A stretch of DNA of 64,000 nt from UBA5069 sp963773745 (lineage in GTDB: Bacteria > Chloroflexota > Anaerolineae > Caldilineales > Caldilineaceae), in assembly GCA_963773745.1 (NCBI GenBank), contig CAVZCL010000004.1:1-64000 (forward strand). Direction: 5' to 3'. Position numbers and translations under genes: made by a program. Positions 49,030 through 59,130 of this stretch are shown piece by piece; the first letter of the stretch is position 1; each line of letters begins with the position of its first letter. Below the pieces are notes generated by a model. That model was not told the origin of the DNA. It worked only from the letters and a program-made list of their open reading frames with translations, and ran no database searches.

Positions 49030-51267
49030 ATGTCCAAATTCGCCCAGTATGCCAACGACCCCAGCATCAACATCGTCACCGGCGCATGCCCGCACGATTG
49101 CCCCGACACCTGCACGTGGCAGGTGGCCGTGGAGCGGCAGAGCGGCCGCGCTGTCGACATTTGGGGCCACGCCGATCACCCCGTCACGCAGGGGCGCCTC
49201 TGCGGCAAGGTGGACCGCTACCTTGAGCGCACCTACCACCCGGGCCGCCTGACGACACCGCAGCGGCGTGTGGGCCCCAAGGGTTCGGGCCAGTTCGAGC
49301 CAATCTCGTGGGAGACGGCGCTGGCCGAGATCGCCGCCCGCTTGCAGGATGTCATTGCCACGCACGGGGCCGAGAGCGTCATGCCATGGTCCTACAGCGG
49401 CACACTGGGGCAGTTGCAGGGCGAGGGCATGGCGGCGCGCTTCTTCAACCGCATGGGCGCGAGCAAGGTGGCACGCTCCATCTGCTCCGAAGCCGGCTTT
49501 GAGGGCTATCTCTACACCATGGGCGCGGCCGAAGGCATGGAGCCGGAGGCCTTTGCACATGCACGCCACATCCTCATCTGGGGCAGCAACACCCTCACCA
49601 GCAACCAGCACCTCTGGCCCTTCATCACTGACGCGCAGAAGGGGGGAGCGCAAAAGGCGGGCGCACGCGTGATTGTGATTGACCCGGCCGAAACGCGCAC
49701 CGCCCGTGCCGCCGACGAGTGGATTGCCATTCGCCCGGGCACCGATGGCGCGCTCGCGCTGGCGATGATGCACGTCATCATTGGCGAGGGGCTGCACGAC
49801 GCCGACTACGTGGCCCGCTACACGCTGGGCTTTGACGCGCTGGCCGCACGCGTGGCCGAATGGACGCCTGCCCGCGCCGCCGCCATCACCGGCATCCCCG
49901 CCGAGCGGATTGCAGCGCTGGCACGCGACTATGCCACGGCGCAGCCCGCCGCGATTCGTGTTAACTATGGCATGCAGCGCCACTACGGCGGCGGCATGGC
50001 CATGCGCACAATCACCTGCCTGCCGGCGCTGGTGGGTGCGTGGAAGCATCTGGGCGGCGGGATGCAGCTAAGCAGCAGTGGCGCCTTTCGCCACATGGAC
50101 AAGCGCGGTCTGCAGCGTCCCGATCTGCTGGCCGGGCGCACGCCCCGCACGATTACCCTGCACCGCATTGGCGATGCGCTGAGCGTGGAGCCGGCCGTGC
50201 GCGCGCGTGCGCTCTATCACCCTGTGCCCGCGATGGCTCTACCCACCGCCGCCGACGCCGGCCCTGCCGTGCACGCGCTGATTGTCTACAATGGCAACCC
50301 CGCCGCCGTCGCACCTGATCAGGCTGCGGTGACCGCCGGCCTGCGTCGTGATGACCTCTTTACCGTTGTGCTGGAAAACTTTGCTACGGACACGGCCGAC
50401 TACGCCGACTATCTGCTTCCCGCCACGACGCAACTGGAGCACATGGACCTCCACCGCGCCTATGGTCACCTGTACTTGGGGCTCAACCAGCCGGCAATTG
50501 CGCCACTGGGCGAGAGCCTGCCCAACAGCGAGATCTTCCGGCGGCTGGCGGCGGCCATGGGCTACGACGACGGCTGCTTCCGCGAGAGCGATGCACAGAT
50601 TCTGCGCGCGCTGGTGGAGGCGCAAACGCACGAACGCTTTGCCGGCATCACCTGGCAGCGGCTGCAGGACGAGGGCTTTGTGCGCATGAATGTGCCGCAG
50701 CCGTGGCTCCCCTTTGCCGAGGGCAACTATGCCACGCCCAGCGGCAAGTGCGAGTTCTTTTCGCAGCGCATGGCAGATGACGGCTACGACCCCCTGCCCA
50801 CGTGGACGCCGCCCCACTGGGCCGAAACGATTGCGCCCAATGCCGAGGAGGGTTCGCTGCCAGCAGGCGCGTTTGTCTGCATCTCGCCGCCCGCCCATTC
50901 CTTCCTCAACAGCACCTTTGCCAACCTCGAACGCTTCATGCAGCGTGAAGATCGGCCGCTGCTGCAGATGCACCCGACCGACGCCGCCGCCTGCCAGGTG
51001 GCCGATGGCGACATGGTGCGTGTCTTTAATCAGCGTGGTGCAGTGGAACTGCCCGTCGTGGTGACGGCGCGCGTGGTGCCGGGCACGGTGCTTGCACCGG
51101 GCGTCTGGTGGGCCAAGCACAGCCCGGGTGGCGGCAACATTAACCAGGTGACGGCGCAGGATGAGGCGGACATGGGCGCGGGCGCACTCTTTTACGATGC
51201 GGTGGTGCAGGTGGAGCGCGTGGCCGCCGCCGAGGCAGTGGCGCAGCAGCGCGTCGCCGTGGCCTGA
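49030..51267 (+). CDS. Molybdopterin-dependent oxidoreductase (DMSO reductase superfamily)
   Basis: 745 aa from the ATG at 49030 (GGAG upstream). The N-terminal [4Fe-4S] site is CPHDCPDTC with the fourth Cys in GRLCGKVDRY. Mo-bisMGD domains follow: PISWETALAEIAARL, GSNTLTSNQHLWPF, VIDPAETRTARAADEWIAIRPGTDGALA and LPATTQLEHMD. The C-terminal beta-barrel has the MGD-binding LQMHPTDAAACQVADGDMVRV. The metal-ligand position falls in RSICSEAGFEG; no Sec codon occurs, despite the selenium genes nearby. No twin-arginine signal and no partner Fe-S subunit are seen, so a cytoplasmic enzyme of unknown substrate is likely. Confidence 0.93.
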   Translation: MSKFAQYANDPSINIVTGACPHDCPDTCTWQVAVERQSGRAVDIWGHADHPVTQGRLCGKVDRYLERTYHPGRLTTPQRRVGPKGSGQFEPISWETALAEIAARLQDVIATHGAESVMPWSYSGTLGQLQGEGMAARFFNRMGASKVARSICSEAGFEGYLYTMGAAEGMEPEAFAHARHILIWGSNTLTSNQHLWPFITDAQKGGAQKAGARVIVIDPAETRTARAADEWIAIRPGTDGALALAMMHVIIGEGLHDADYVARYTLGFDALAARVAEWTPARAAAITGIPAERIAALARDYATAQPAAIRVNYGMQRHYGGGMAMRTITCLPALVGAWKHLGGGMQLSSSGAFRHMDKRGLQRPDLLAGRTPRTITLHRIGDALSVEPAVRARALYHPVPAMALPTAADAGPAVHALIVYNGNPAAVAPDQAAVTAGLRRDDLFTVVLENFATDTADYADYLLPATTQLEHMDLHRAYGHLYLGLNQPAIAPLGESLPNSEIFRRLAAAMGYDDGCFRESDAQILRALVEAQTHERFAGITWQRLQDEGFVRMNVPQPWLPFAEGNYATPSGKCEFFSQRMADDGYDPLPTWTPPHWAETIAPNAEEGSLPAGAFVCISPPAHSFLNSTFANLERFMQREDRPLLQMHPTDAAACQVADGDMVRVFNQRGAVELPVVVTARVVPGTVLAPGVWWAKHSPGGGNINQVTAQDEADMGAGALFYDAVVQVERVAAAEAVAQQRVAVA

Positions 51268-51277
51268 TAGCCAGAAT

Positions 51278-51377
51278 AACAAAGCCAAGTACAGAGATGG
51301 CACAGAAACAAAGAGATAACAACGGAGCTCCGTTGTTATCTCTTTGTTTCTGTGCCATCTCTGTACTTGGCTTTGTT
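51278..51377. repeat. 100-bp perfect palindrome
   Basis: Two 50-bp arms without mismatch meet at gag/ctc (outer word aacaaagccaagtacagag). It lies between the convergent oxidoreductase and hexapeptide-repeat protein genes and ends 7 bp before the latter's stop. Its vocabulary (gagataacaac, cacagaaa) resembles the junction hairpin at 7239. Confidence 0.92.
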
Positions 51378-51384
51378 GCTACGT

Positions 51385-52699
51385 CTACTTGTTAACGTCT
51401 TGCTTGGGGCTGAGCGCGAGCGACGGTGTGGTGGTCGCTGTGGCGGTGGTGGTGGCGGTTGCCGCGATCTCTGCGCCCGGGATGGTTGCGCCGGTCGCGG
51501 CCGCAATCGCCTCGTCTTGTTGCCAGATCGGCGGGCGGCGCATCGAGAATTGTCACCATGCGCATCTTGAAATCCCAGCGCGTGGCTGTATCGAAGTCAA
51601 GGTCCACGCCCCAGTTGCGGCCCACAAGCGGCGCCACATCCCACGTGTGGGCGCAATCCGTCACCAGGAAGGGCCCTTCCACGGTGCGGTCGTCCAACTG
51701 CAACCAGATGCGGCGGTTGATGTCGCCGGCGCGGATGAGCGCGACTTCGCCAATGCATTCGGGGCAGGGGGTGATGTCGCCAACGCGCGTGCGATAACGC
51801 ACCACCTCCTCCATAATGCCCGGGTTGTAGTAGGTGCTGAAGCCGCGCACGGGGAAGTTGGTGGGCTGCTTGTAGCCTGGGTTAATCGTTGTCCACGTCT
51901 GCCCGGGGATGCCGTGGCCGGGGATTGTGCGCACAGTGGGCGCGGTGTCGGCATAGGGGCCGGGTGCGGGCGTGATCGGCTCGGTTGCCGAGATGGACGC
52001 CGTGTCGGTGAGCCCCGCGCTGTCGGTAAGCGCCGCCGTCTCCGTAATCGGCGCCGTCTCCGTGATCGGTGCGGCGTCAGTGATGGGCGTGCCTTCAGTG
52101 ATCGGCGCCGTCTCCGTGATTGCTGCGGCGTCGGTGATCGGCGCGCTATCTGTGATGGGCGCAGTTTCGGTAACCTGCGCGGCGTCAGTGATTGGCGCCA
52201 CGTCGGTAACCGGCGCAGTGTCGGTGATTTGTGCGACGTCGGTGATGGGCGCAGATTCCGTTATCTGTGCGGTCTCTGTAACTGTCGCCACGTCGGTAAT
52301 CGGCGCAGTCTCGGTGACGGGCGCGCTCTCTTCTACAGGCGGGGCCTCAACCACGGGTATGAGGCCGTCCGGCACCACATTCATGATGCCGCCACAAGCA
52401 AGCGTCTCCACGCCTGCCGCGTCCACCTCGGTTACAAGTGTGGGCGTGCCCGTCAGGGCCAGCGTGGCCATCATGGTGTAGCACTCTTCGAGGGTAAGCG
52501 GCGTGGCGGGATCCTGCTCAACAGTTGCAGGAGAGGATGTTGATGGGGCAAGCGAGGTGATGACACTGGCCGGAGATGGCTCGCTGCTGGCAGCGGCATT
52601 GCGGCTTGTGACAAGAAGTGCGGGGAGAACAATCAACGCTACAACAACTGCATAGGCTGTCTGGATACAACGTTTCTTCAAGATCTCCATTAAAAACAT
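51385..52699 (-). CDS. Secreted hexapeptide-repeat protein with RlpA-like double-psi barrel, frameshift near end
   Basis: About 437 aa. Signal or anchor segment near residues 12-38. A linker leads to about 19 copies of a six-residue repeat, consensus TAPITD/E (nucleotides about 51985-52340). A globular domain follows: FSTYYNPGIMEEVVRYR, ECIGEVALIRAGDINRR, RTVEGPFLVTDCAHTWDV and WGVDLDFDTATRW, reminiscent of a double-psi beta-barrel. One extra base at about 51530-51541 shifts the end; the corrected tail is PPIWQQDEAIAAATGATIPG, then a Thr/Ala-rich stretch ending DVNK at 51385. The start may be 52690 (MEILKK) instead. The function is unknown. Confidence 0.78.
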
Positions 52700-52862
52700 C
52701 CGAAAGAACGACGGATTCCCACCTGTACGCCGGCAGACTCACGGCGCGCACAACAACAATGCAGCAGCAACGGGGGCAGGAAGCCGTTCGAGCGGCGGGG
52801 CGCACGCTGTTCATGCGCCTCAGGCTCGTGCGGTACAACACAAGGCTGTGGCTCGGCTCTTC

Positions 52863-53960
52863 CTATTGAAACTCGAGCTTGCGGTGGCGCATGATCACGC
52901 TCTGCGCCAACCCCACAGCAACCAGCATGGAGACAAGACTGCTGCCTCCGTAGGACACGAAGGGGAGCGTCAGGCCGGTCACCGGCATGATGCTGACGTT
53001 CATCCCAACGTTGACCACAATTTGGAAGAAGATGATCGCGGCAACGCCCACGGCCAGCAAGCGGCCAAAGTGGTCGCGCGCCTGATCGGCAATGCGCAAG
53101 ACGCGCCAGACAATAAAGAGCAGCAGCGCCAGCATAATCAGTGAACCCACCAACCCCCACTCCTCAGCAATCACGCTGTAGATGAAGTCGGTGTGGCGCA
53201 CACGCAGGAAGTGCAGCTGGTTCTGGCTGCCGTAGGTCCACCCCTTGCCCAGCCAGCCGCCGGAGCCAATCGCAATCAGCGCCTGGTCAATGTTGTAGGT
53301 GGCGGCGCGGTTGGAGCCAGGGTCGAGAAAGATCTGAATGCGCTCAAGCATGTAGCCCTGCATGGATCGCCACACGAAGGGGGCGGTGGCCACAAGCGCC
53401 GCCGCCATCACACCTACCTGCCAGATGCGAATGCCGCCCGTCAGGATCAGCACGCCGCCAATGAAGGCATAGGTGATGGTCATGCCGAAGTCGGGCTGGA
53501 TGTAGACCAGCACCAGGGGTGCGACAAGCAGGATTGCAGCGAGGATCAGATACTGAAGCTGGCCCATGCGATCGTGGAACCAGCTGAGGTACCAGGCGAG
53601 GAAGATAATGAGAAGGAACTTGCCGGCCTCGGTGGGCTGCACGAGGGTGCCGCCCACATTGAGCCAGCTCTGCGCGCCACCCTGGGCTGTGCCCACCAGG
53701 TCTACAAGAATCAGCAGCGCAACAAAGACGAGGTAGCCGGGTACGGCGAAGAGCTCAAGCTGACGGTAGTCAAACGCGGCGACGGCAAAGAGGGCTACAA
53801 GACCGATCGCCAGAAAGACAACCTGACGCAGCCAGTAATCTGATAGGTCAATCGTGTTAAAGGTGGCGCTGTAGATCATGGCGATGCCGAGGCCGCAAAG
53901 AATCAACACAACGGCCAGCAACGTCCAGTCAAAATTGCGCCAGAGACTTCGCTCTCGCAT
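52863..53960 (-). CDS. rodA: Rod-shape-determining peptidoglycan polymerase RodA
   Basis: 365 aa, SEDS family with ten membrane segments. It polymerises lipid II with PBP2. Motifs: WLNVGGTLVQPTEAGKFLLI (the conserved QPSE-like site), the catalytic Asp in YIQPDFGMTITYAFIGG, ATYNIDQALIAIGSGGWLGKG and LPFVSYGGSSLVSMLVAVGL. ATG 53960 lies 15 bp after minD. It is the last gene of the mre-min cluster. Confidence 0.95.
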   Translation of the reverse strand: MRERSLWRNFDWTLLAVVLILCGLGIAMIYSATFNTIDLSDYWLRQVVFLAIGLVALFAVAAFDYRQLELFAVPGYLVFVALLILVDLVGTAQGGAQSWLNVGGTLVQPTEAGKFLLIIFLAWYLSWFHDRMGQLQYLILAAILLVAPLVLVYIQPDFGMTITYAFIGGVLILTGGIRIWQVGVMAAALVATAPFVWRSMQGYMLERIQIFLDPGSNRAATYNIDQALIAIGSGGWLGKGWTYGSQNQLHFLRVRHTDFIYSVIAEEWGLVGSLIMLALLLFIVWRVLRIADQARDHFGRLLAVGVAAIIFFQIVVNVGMNVSIMPVTGLTLPFVSYGGSSLVSMLVAVGLAQSVIMRHRKLEFQ

Positions 53961-53975
53961 AGACCGACAAGCGTA

Positions 53976-54758
53976 TCATCGACCGAAAAGATTCGACAAA
54001 AAGCCGCCCGTACTGAAGCGCATGAGCGGAACGTTGTTGCCAAGCACCCGTTGAGCGATGTTGTTGTACGCCACCGCGGTCGCTATTTTCGGGTCATAGA
54101 CAGCCGGGGTGCCCCGATCGGAAGCGAGCACGATATCGGAATCTTCGGGCACCACCCCGAGTAGATCGATGGCCAGAATGTCGAGCACATCGTCTATCGT
54201 GCGCATCTCGCCCTTCTGTGCCAGGCGAGCGTTGTAGCGGTTGATAACGAGGCCCGGAGGTTTGCGCCAGTCTCGCTCCAGTAGGTAAATCACCTTGTCG
54301 GCGTCGCGCAAAGCGCTAACATCCGAAGTGGTGACGATTAGTACACGATCGGCCGGCGCGATGGAATTCTGGAAGCCATGCTCAATGCCGGCGGGCGAAT
54401 CGATGAGAATGTAGTCGGCATATTGGCGCAGGGCGGTGCAGACGCGGATCATCTGGTCGGTGGTAACGTCTGCCTTGTCGCTCGTTTGGGCGGCGGGCAG
54501 CAGCCAGAGGGCGGGCGCACGCTGGTCGCGCACCAGCGCCTGCGTCAGCGAGCAGCGCCCTTCCACCACGTCGATCAGGTCATAAACAATGCGGTTCTCC
54601 AGCCCCAGCACAAGATCGAGGTTGCGCAGGCCAATGTCGCCGTCCACCATGATGACGCGCTGATTGGCCAGCGCCAGTGCGGCCCCGATGTTGGCTGTCG
54701 TAGTCGTCTTGCCAACGCCGCCTTTGCCAGAGGTGACTGTAATGATCGTGGCAGCCAT
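53976..54758 (-). CDS. minD: Septum site-determining ATPase MinD
   Basis: 260 aa. Deviant Walker A TSGKGGVGKTTTTANIG at residues 9-25, VDGDIGLRNLDLVLGLENR, and the Walker-B-like YILIDSPAGIE. The C-terminal RFSTGGFLSNLFGR is a short amphipathic membrane-targeting helix, as in other MinD proteins. It recruits MinC to the membrane to block FtsZ. No MinE gene follows; rodA does, with a 15-bp gap. Confidence 0.95.
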   Translation of the reverse strand: MAATIITVTSGKGGVGKTTTTANIGAALALANQRVIMVDGDIGLRNLDLVLGLENRIVYDLIDVVEGRCSLTQALVRDQRAPALWLLPAAQTSDKADVTTDQMIRVCTALRQYADYILIDSPAGIEHGFQNSIAPADRVLIVTTSDVSALRDADKVIYLLERDWRKPPGLVINRYNARLAQKGEMRTIDDVLDILAIDLLGVVPEDSDIVLASDRGTPAVYDPKIATAVAYNNIAQRVLGNNVPLMRFSTGGFLSNLFGR

Positions 54759-54773
54759 GGAAACCCCGTTTGC

Positions 54774-56378
54774 TTAGGCGCGTCGCCGTTTGAGAATCGG
54801 CGCGCCGGCTGTTTTCGCATCATCCCACGCCTCAACCAGCAGGCGGCCGTTGGCCAGGCGGGCAATCTCGGGGCGGCGCTCGGCACTGCGCGAGCCGCCC
54901 CAGCGGGGGCCGTTCCCCTCGGCCTGGCCGGCTTGCGCCGCTGCCACCACCGTGCCAATGCGCAATTGGACGGGGTCCAGGTCCAGCGCGGCGATGATGG
55001 CGCTGGCGTTGCCCTGCGCACCTGCGTGGGCAATGCCGCGCAGCCGCCCCCAGACGAGAATATCGCCACTGGATGCCACCTCGGCGCCCGGGTTCACATC
55101 ACCCATAATCATGATGTGCTCGTGGCGGTGCAGCTGCTGGCCCGAGCGCAGGCTGCCGCGGTAGACAAAGAAGGGGAAGGTGTTGTCGTCCGCCTGTGCG
55201 GGCATCGCCTCGTTGACGACGGTGCCGTCCAGCGCCACCTGTGCGCAGGGAATGCCCAGCGCCAGCGCCGCCTGGAAGGTGCGCTCGGTTGAGGAGCGCA
55301 CAATGCCCGCCTGGAGCGCGTAGCTGGCAAGCACCTGCGCCAGCAGCGAAAGCTCGGCCTCGGTCAATTGACGTGTGCCCACATCAACGGCCACATAGCC
55401 GCCGGCAAAGAAGCCGTCGGTCTGCTCCAGCCGGTAGGAGAGCAGTTGCAGCAGATCCTGCCATTTGCCCGAACCGATTTCAATGGCGATGCCGTCGCTG
55501 CGCCCGCGCAGTGTGACCGAGTTCTGGTCCAGCCCCGCAGGAATGGTAAAGGGGCTGCCTGGCTCGCGCAGCACAAAGTTGCCGTGCGGATTCTGCGGCT
55601 GATAGTGCTGCTGTGGCGGCGGCGTCTCGAAGAGTGCGTCGTCAGGCTCGGGTAGAAGTTGCGGCCCCACGCCGGCGCTGCCTGGCGCGTTGGGCTTGTC
55701 GGCGGGCGCCGGTGCGTCTACAGGCGCAACTGGTGCGATAGGGGGCTCCGGCGCGACGGGGGGTTCCTGGGCGACGGGGGACTCCGGTGCGACAGGCGGC
55801 ACGGGCGCAACGGGCCGGCTGCCGGGCGGCAGCAGCGGCGGCGGCGCCCAGCGCGCAGGATCGCTGTTCTGCGACGGAGCGCTGTCAGAGGACGAAGCAG
55901 GAGCGGGCGGACGTGGCGCAGTTTGAGGTGCGTTTGAGGGCGCGGATTGGGGCGTCTCCTGCTGTGGCGCAGGTGGCTCGGTGCTCATGGCAGGCGCAGC
56001 CTCTGCGACGGGCACAGGCTTTGCGACGGGCGCAGCCTCTGCCTCGAAATCTGCCGGCGCCGCCGTTTCAATGTAGCCGCCCCACGCGCCGGCGTTGTCG
56101 GGCGCCGTCTGCGGCACAGAGGCCTCGGCCGAACTGCCATCAGCGCGCACGGTGGTGTTGTCGAGCAAGGCGGCCATCGCGCTCCACATCTCGCGCATTT
56201 CGGCGCTTTCGGCGCCGGTTGGGTTCGCATCGGGCGCATAGGGATTCGCTGAATGCGCGCCGCCAGGTGACGCGCTGCCAGCGGGCGGCTGGGCGCTCGG
56301 TTGTCCCGAGCCCGGCTGCGCTGCAGCAGATTGGCCCGCGGCGGGAGGCGGCTGGAGAGGTCGGCGTTTGGGAAACAT
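54774..56378 (-). CDS. minC: Septum site-determining protein MinC with long Pro/Ala-rich N-terminal extension
   Basis: 534 aa; ordinary MinC is about 220-260. ATG 56378 is chosen because GAGGG lies 7 nt upstream. Residues 1-295 are low complexity (PPVAPEPPIAPVAPVDAPAP and similar). The MinC N-domain starts near residue 300 (NSVTLRGRSDGIAIEIG, GKWQDLLQLLSYRLEQ). The C-terminal beta-helix is unmistakable: GSLRSGQQLHRHEHIMIMG, DVNPGAEVASSGDILVWG, RLRGIAHAGAQGN. It inhibits FtsZ with MinD, which is encoded 15 bp downstream. The extension may be a disordered tether; it stays in frame. Confidence 0.92.
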   Translation of the reverse strand: MFPKRRPLQPPPAAGQSAAAQPGSGQPSAQPPAGSASPGGAHSANPYAPDANPTGAESAEMREMWSAMAALLDNTTVRADGSSAEASVPQTAPDNAGAWGGYIETAAPADFEAEAAPVAKPVPVAEAAPAMSTEPPAPQQETPQSAPSNAPQTAPRPPAPASSSDSAPSQNSDPARWAPPPLLPPGSRPVAPVPPVAPESPVAQEPPVAPEPPIAPVAPVDAPAPADKPNAPGSAGVGPQLLPEPDDALFETPPPQQHYQPQNPHGNFVLREPGSPFTIPAGLDQNSVTLRGRSDGIAIEIGSGKWQDLLQLLSYRLEQTDGFFAGGYVAVDVGTRQLTEAELSLLAQVLASYALQAGIVRSSTERTFQAALALGIPCAQVALDGTVVNEAMPAQADDNTFPFFVYRGSLRSGQQLHRHEHIMIMGDVNPGAEVASSGDILVWGRLRGIAHAGAQGNASAIIAALDLDPVQLRIGTVVAAAQAGQAEGNGPRWGGSRSAERRPEIARLANGRLLVEAWDDAKTAGAPILKRRRA

Positions 56379-56844
56379 ACTGGGGCCCTCGTTCCTGCTC
56401 ATGCTGGTGGCGGCTGACGCGACGCGTGCGCACCGTGGTCTTGCTCTGCTGTCGTAACGCTGGCACTGGACGCTGGCACTGGACGCTGGAAAGGGTGCGG
56501 GTGCAGATGGGACGGTGGATAAGAGACTCAAGCCTGCAGCTGCCCAGCCCACGTCGGCCAAAGCCGACTGCCACCGCCGCACTCGAGCAAACAAGGGATT
56601 CGGCCTGCTGCAGCAGGCCAGGTTGCCGAGACGCAGGCTTCAGCCTATGGCGGTGGCTGCGGCAAGTGCGCAGCATGCCGAGACAATTCGTCAACGTTCA
56701 TGACGTTACGCAACATTGCCGCGCACATCAATCATCGGTCATCGGTTGCCATGCGTCACTACACGCTGTGCGTAAACTGTACCAGAAGCGCAATCGCTGC
56801 GCAATGTGGAGACGCGGCTAACCGGCTACACGGGCACGACGCGA
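56379..56844. other. Long gap inside the mre-min cluster
   Basis: 466 bp between mrdA and minC without a supportable gene. It contains a 13-bp tandem repeat (gctggcactggac at 56459-56484 plus a partial third unit). It may carry an internal promoter for minC; no convincing -35/-10 was found. Confidence 0.4.
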
Positions 56845-59070
56845 CTACTCGCTGGGGCCAGTGGGGACTATCACAGGTGCGGTCAGATCCTCCGATGCTG
56901 GCGGCAGCACCGGATTGATTTCGCGGAAATACGCCTCAAGCACCTCGCGCGCAATCGGAATCGCTGTAGCCGAGCCTTCGCCGCCGTTGTAGACAAAGGC
57001 CACAACCGCAATCTCCGGCGCTTCGTAGGGGGCGTAGGCCACATACCACGCATGTGTGGGCAGGTTGTCATCCTTGTCGCGTCGGCAGTCCTGCTCCTCC
57101 GGTATGTACTCGCAGAACTCGGCGGTGCCCGTCTTTCCCGCCACGGTGATGCCGGGAATGCGTGAGGTAATCGCCGTGCCAAAGTCGGCGTTCACCGCCG
57201 TCCACATTCCCTCCTGCACCACCTTGATGTTTTCGGGGCTGGCGGGCAGCTCCCGCGTGACCTTCGGTGTGAAGTCGCGCTGCAGGCCGTTGTTGGCATC
57301 GGTAATCTGATAAACCACCTGCGGCTCCATCACCTTGCCGCCGTTGGCGATTGCGGAGGTGGCCACCAGCACCTGCAGCGGCGTGGCCAGCACATAGCCC
57401 TGGCCAATGCCCATGTTGTACGAGTCACCCGTTGTCCACGATTCAGCGTAGGTCTGCCGCTTCCACTGGTCGTTGGGCACCTGTACGCTCACCTCGCCGG
57501 GCAGGTCAATCCCTGTCGCGTCGCCATAGCCAAAGAGCGACGTCCACTTGGCCAGGTTCTTGGGGCCAAGGCCCGGCACATTGTCGGGGGGATAGCCACC
57601 GGCAATCCAGTAGAAGTAGATGTCGTTGGAGAGCGCCAGCGCCTTGACGACGTTGACCGCGCCGTGAACGATGCCGTACTTGTGGTTCCAGCTGACGAAC
57701 TTCTGCGCCTGCGAGAGATCATTGGGCGCGAAGCGGTTGGGCAGCAGCATGGGGCCGGTGTCCACCACAGTGCCCTCAGGCGTGATGACGCCCTCCTGCA
57801 GCGCGGCGGTGGCCGTCGTCATCTTGAAGGTGGAGCCTGGGGGATACTGGCCGCCAATCGCGTAGTTGATCAGCGGGCGGCGGTCATCCCGCTCCAGCGC
57901 CAGGTAATCCTCGTTGATGCCCTCGGCGAAGATGTTGTTATCAAACGAGGGCAGGCTCACCATGCCCAGAATCTGCCCGGTCATGGGGTCCATGGCAATC
58001 ACCACGCCCCACTTGGCCTCCACGCCCTCCATGCCCTTCTCCAGCGCATCGCGTATCGCGCGCTGCAAGCGCAGGTCAATCCCCAGAATCAGGTTGGAGC
58101 CGGGCACGGGGTCATTCACCAACCCGACGGTGCGCATCTCGCGCCCCAGAATGTCGACTTCAATATTCTTGTAGCCGGGGACACCGCGCAACTCATCCTG
58201 ATAGGAGTATTCGAGGCCATTCAGGCCAATCTTCTCGTTGGGATTGGTGTAGCCGTCAGCTTCGTAGTCGTCGGCAAGGGCGGCGGGAATGGGGCCCATA
58301 AAGCCGAGCACGTGGCTCATGAGGTCACCATAGGTGTATTCGCGCACGGGCACCTGGTTTACGCGCACGCTGGGCAGCCGGTAGATCTCCTCCTGAATCG
58401 GGAGGGCGATGTTGCGGTCCACCAGGTCCAGAATGGGAATGGGGCGCGAGGAACCGCCCTGCCGCCCCAATTGCACCGAGCGTTGCACCAGCGCCACAAG
58501 CCCCTGGATGGGCAGCGGCTGTGAGATGTCGGGGATCTCAATGGTGTCGGGGAGCGCCTGAAAGCCTTCGGCAGGGTTGGCGGTGTTTGCCTCAACGGCC
58601 CCCGGCACGGTGACGAAGGAGAGCGTTACGCCCACATCTTCAACCGTCTCCTGGAAGTCCACGCGCCCCAGCTTGCGGAAGAGGATTTCGCCCATGCGCA
58701 GCGCGACCACGGTGTTGCTGTCGGCCTTGAGCAGGCGCAGCACCTTTTCGATCTCCACCGCTTCTTCGTCTACCTCGGGCGTGTCGGTGTCATCCTCGGG
58801 GATGTACTCAGGGACAAGCGCGATCTCGAAGCTGGGGCGGTTGCGCGTCAGGATCGTCGTCTGCTTGTCGTAGATGACGCCGCGCGGTGCGCTCGATTCG
58901 ACAATCTGGAAGCGGTTTTCGTCGGCCTGCGCGTTGTAGCTCTGCCCCTCGCGCACCTGCAGTTGATAGAGGCGCACGCCGATGACCGCGAAGAAGACGA
59001 TGACCCCAAGCCGGAAGAGAAACATGGTGGCTGGGGCAATATCTCGGGGACGACGTTGTTGTTCGTACAT
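56845..59070 (-). CDS. mrdA: Penicillin-binding protein 2 (rod elongation transpeptidase)
   Basis: 741 aa. One N-terminal membrane anchor (about 15-38). The dimerisation region has ESSAPRGVIYDKQTTIL, followed by GLNGLEYSYQDELRGVPG. The transpeptidase domain has the SxxK serine in PGSTFKMTTA, SxN in ALSNDIYFYW and KTGTAEF. It cross-links glycan strands made by RodA during cell elongation. It lies downstream of mreD with a palindromic element in the 244-bp gap. An acidic insertion (EDDTDTPEVDEEAVEIE) at about residues 92-108 is longer than usual. Confidence 0.95.
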   Translation of the reverse strand: MYEQQRRPRDIAPATMFLFRLGVIVFFAVIGVRLYQLQVREGQSYNAQADENRFQIVESSAPRGVIYDKQTTILTRNRPSFEIALVPEYIPEDDTDTPEVDEEAVEIEKVLRLLKADSNTVVALRMGEILFRKLGRVDFQETVEDVGVTLSFVTVPGAVEANTANPAEGFQALPDTIEIPDISQPLPIQGLVALVQRSVQLGRQGGSSRPIPILDLVDRNIALPIQEEIYRLPSVRVNQVPVREYTYGDLMSHVLGFMGPIPAALADDYEADGYTNPNEKIGLNGLEYSYQDELRGVPGYKNIEVDILGREMRTVGLVNDPVPGSNLILGIDLRLQRAIRDALEKGMEGVEAKWGVVIAMDPMTGQILGMVSLPSFDNNIFAEGINEDYLALERDDRRPLINYAIGGQYPPGSTFKMTTATAALQEGVITPEGTVVDTGPMLLPNRFAPNDLSQAQKFVSWNHKYGIVHGAVNVVKALALSNDIYFYWIAGGYPPDNVPGLGPKNLAKWTSLFGYGDATGIDLPGEVSVQVPNDQWKRQTYAESWTTGDSYNMGIGQGYVLATPLQVLVATSAIANGGKVMEPQVVYQITDANNGLQRDFTPKVTRELPASPENIKVVQEGMWTAVNADFGTAITSRIPGITVAGKTGTAEFCEYIPEEQDCRRDKDDNLPTHAWYVAYAPYEAPEIAVVAFVYNGGEGSATAIPIAREVLEAYFREINPVLPPASEDLTAPVIVPTGPSE

Positions 59071-59130
59071 TCAATCCTTCAGGGAACGTTGCCTTGCCAG
59101 GTGGCCGGCAAACGAATCATTCAATTCTGC

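Noticed and set aside
49030..51267. Formate dehydrogenase assignment for the molybdopterin oxidoreductase
   Set aside because: No Sec/Cys ligand in the expected position, no FdhB/FdhC neighbours, and the Mo-ligand region (RSICSEAG) fits other branches, so the substrate is left open.
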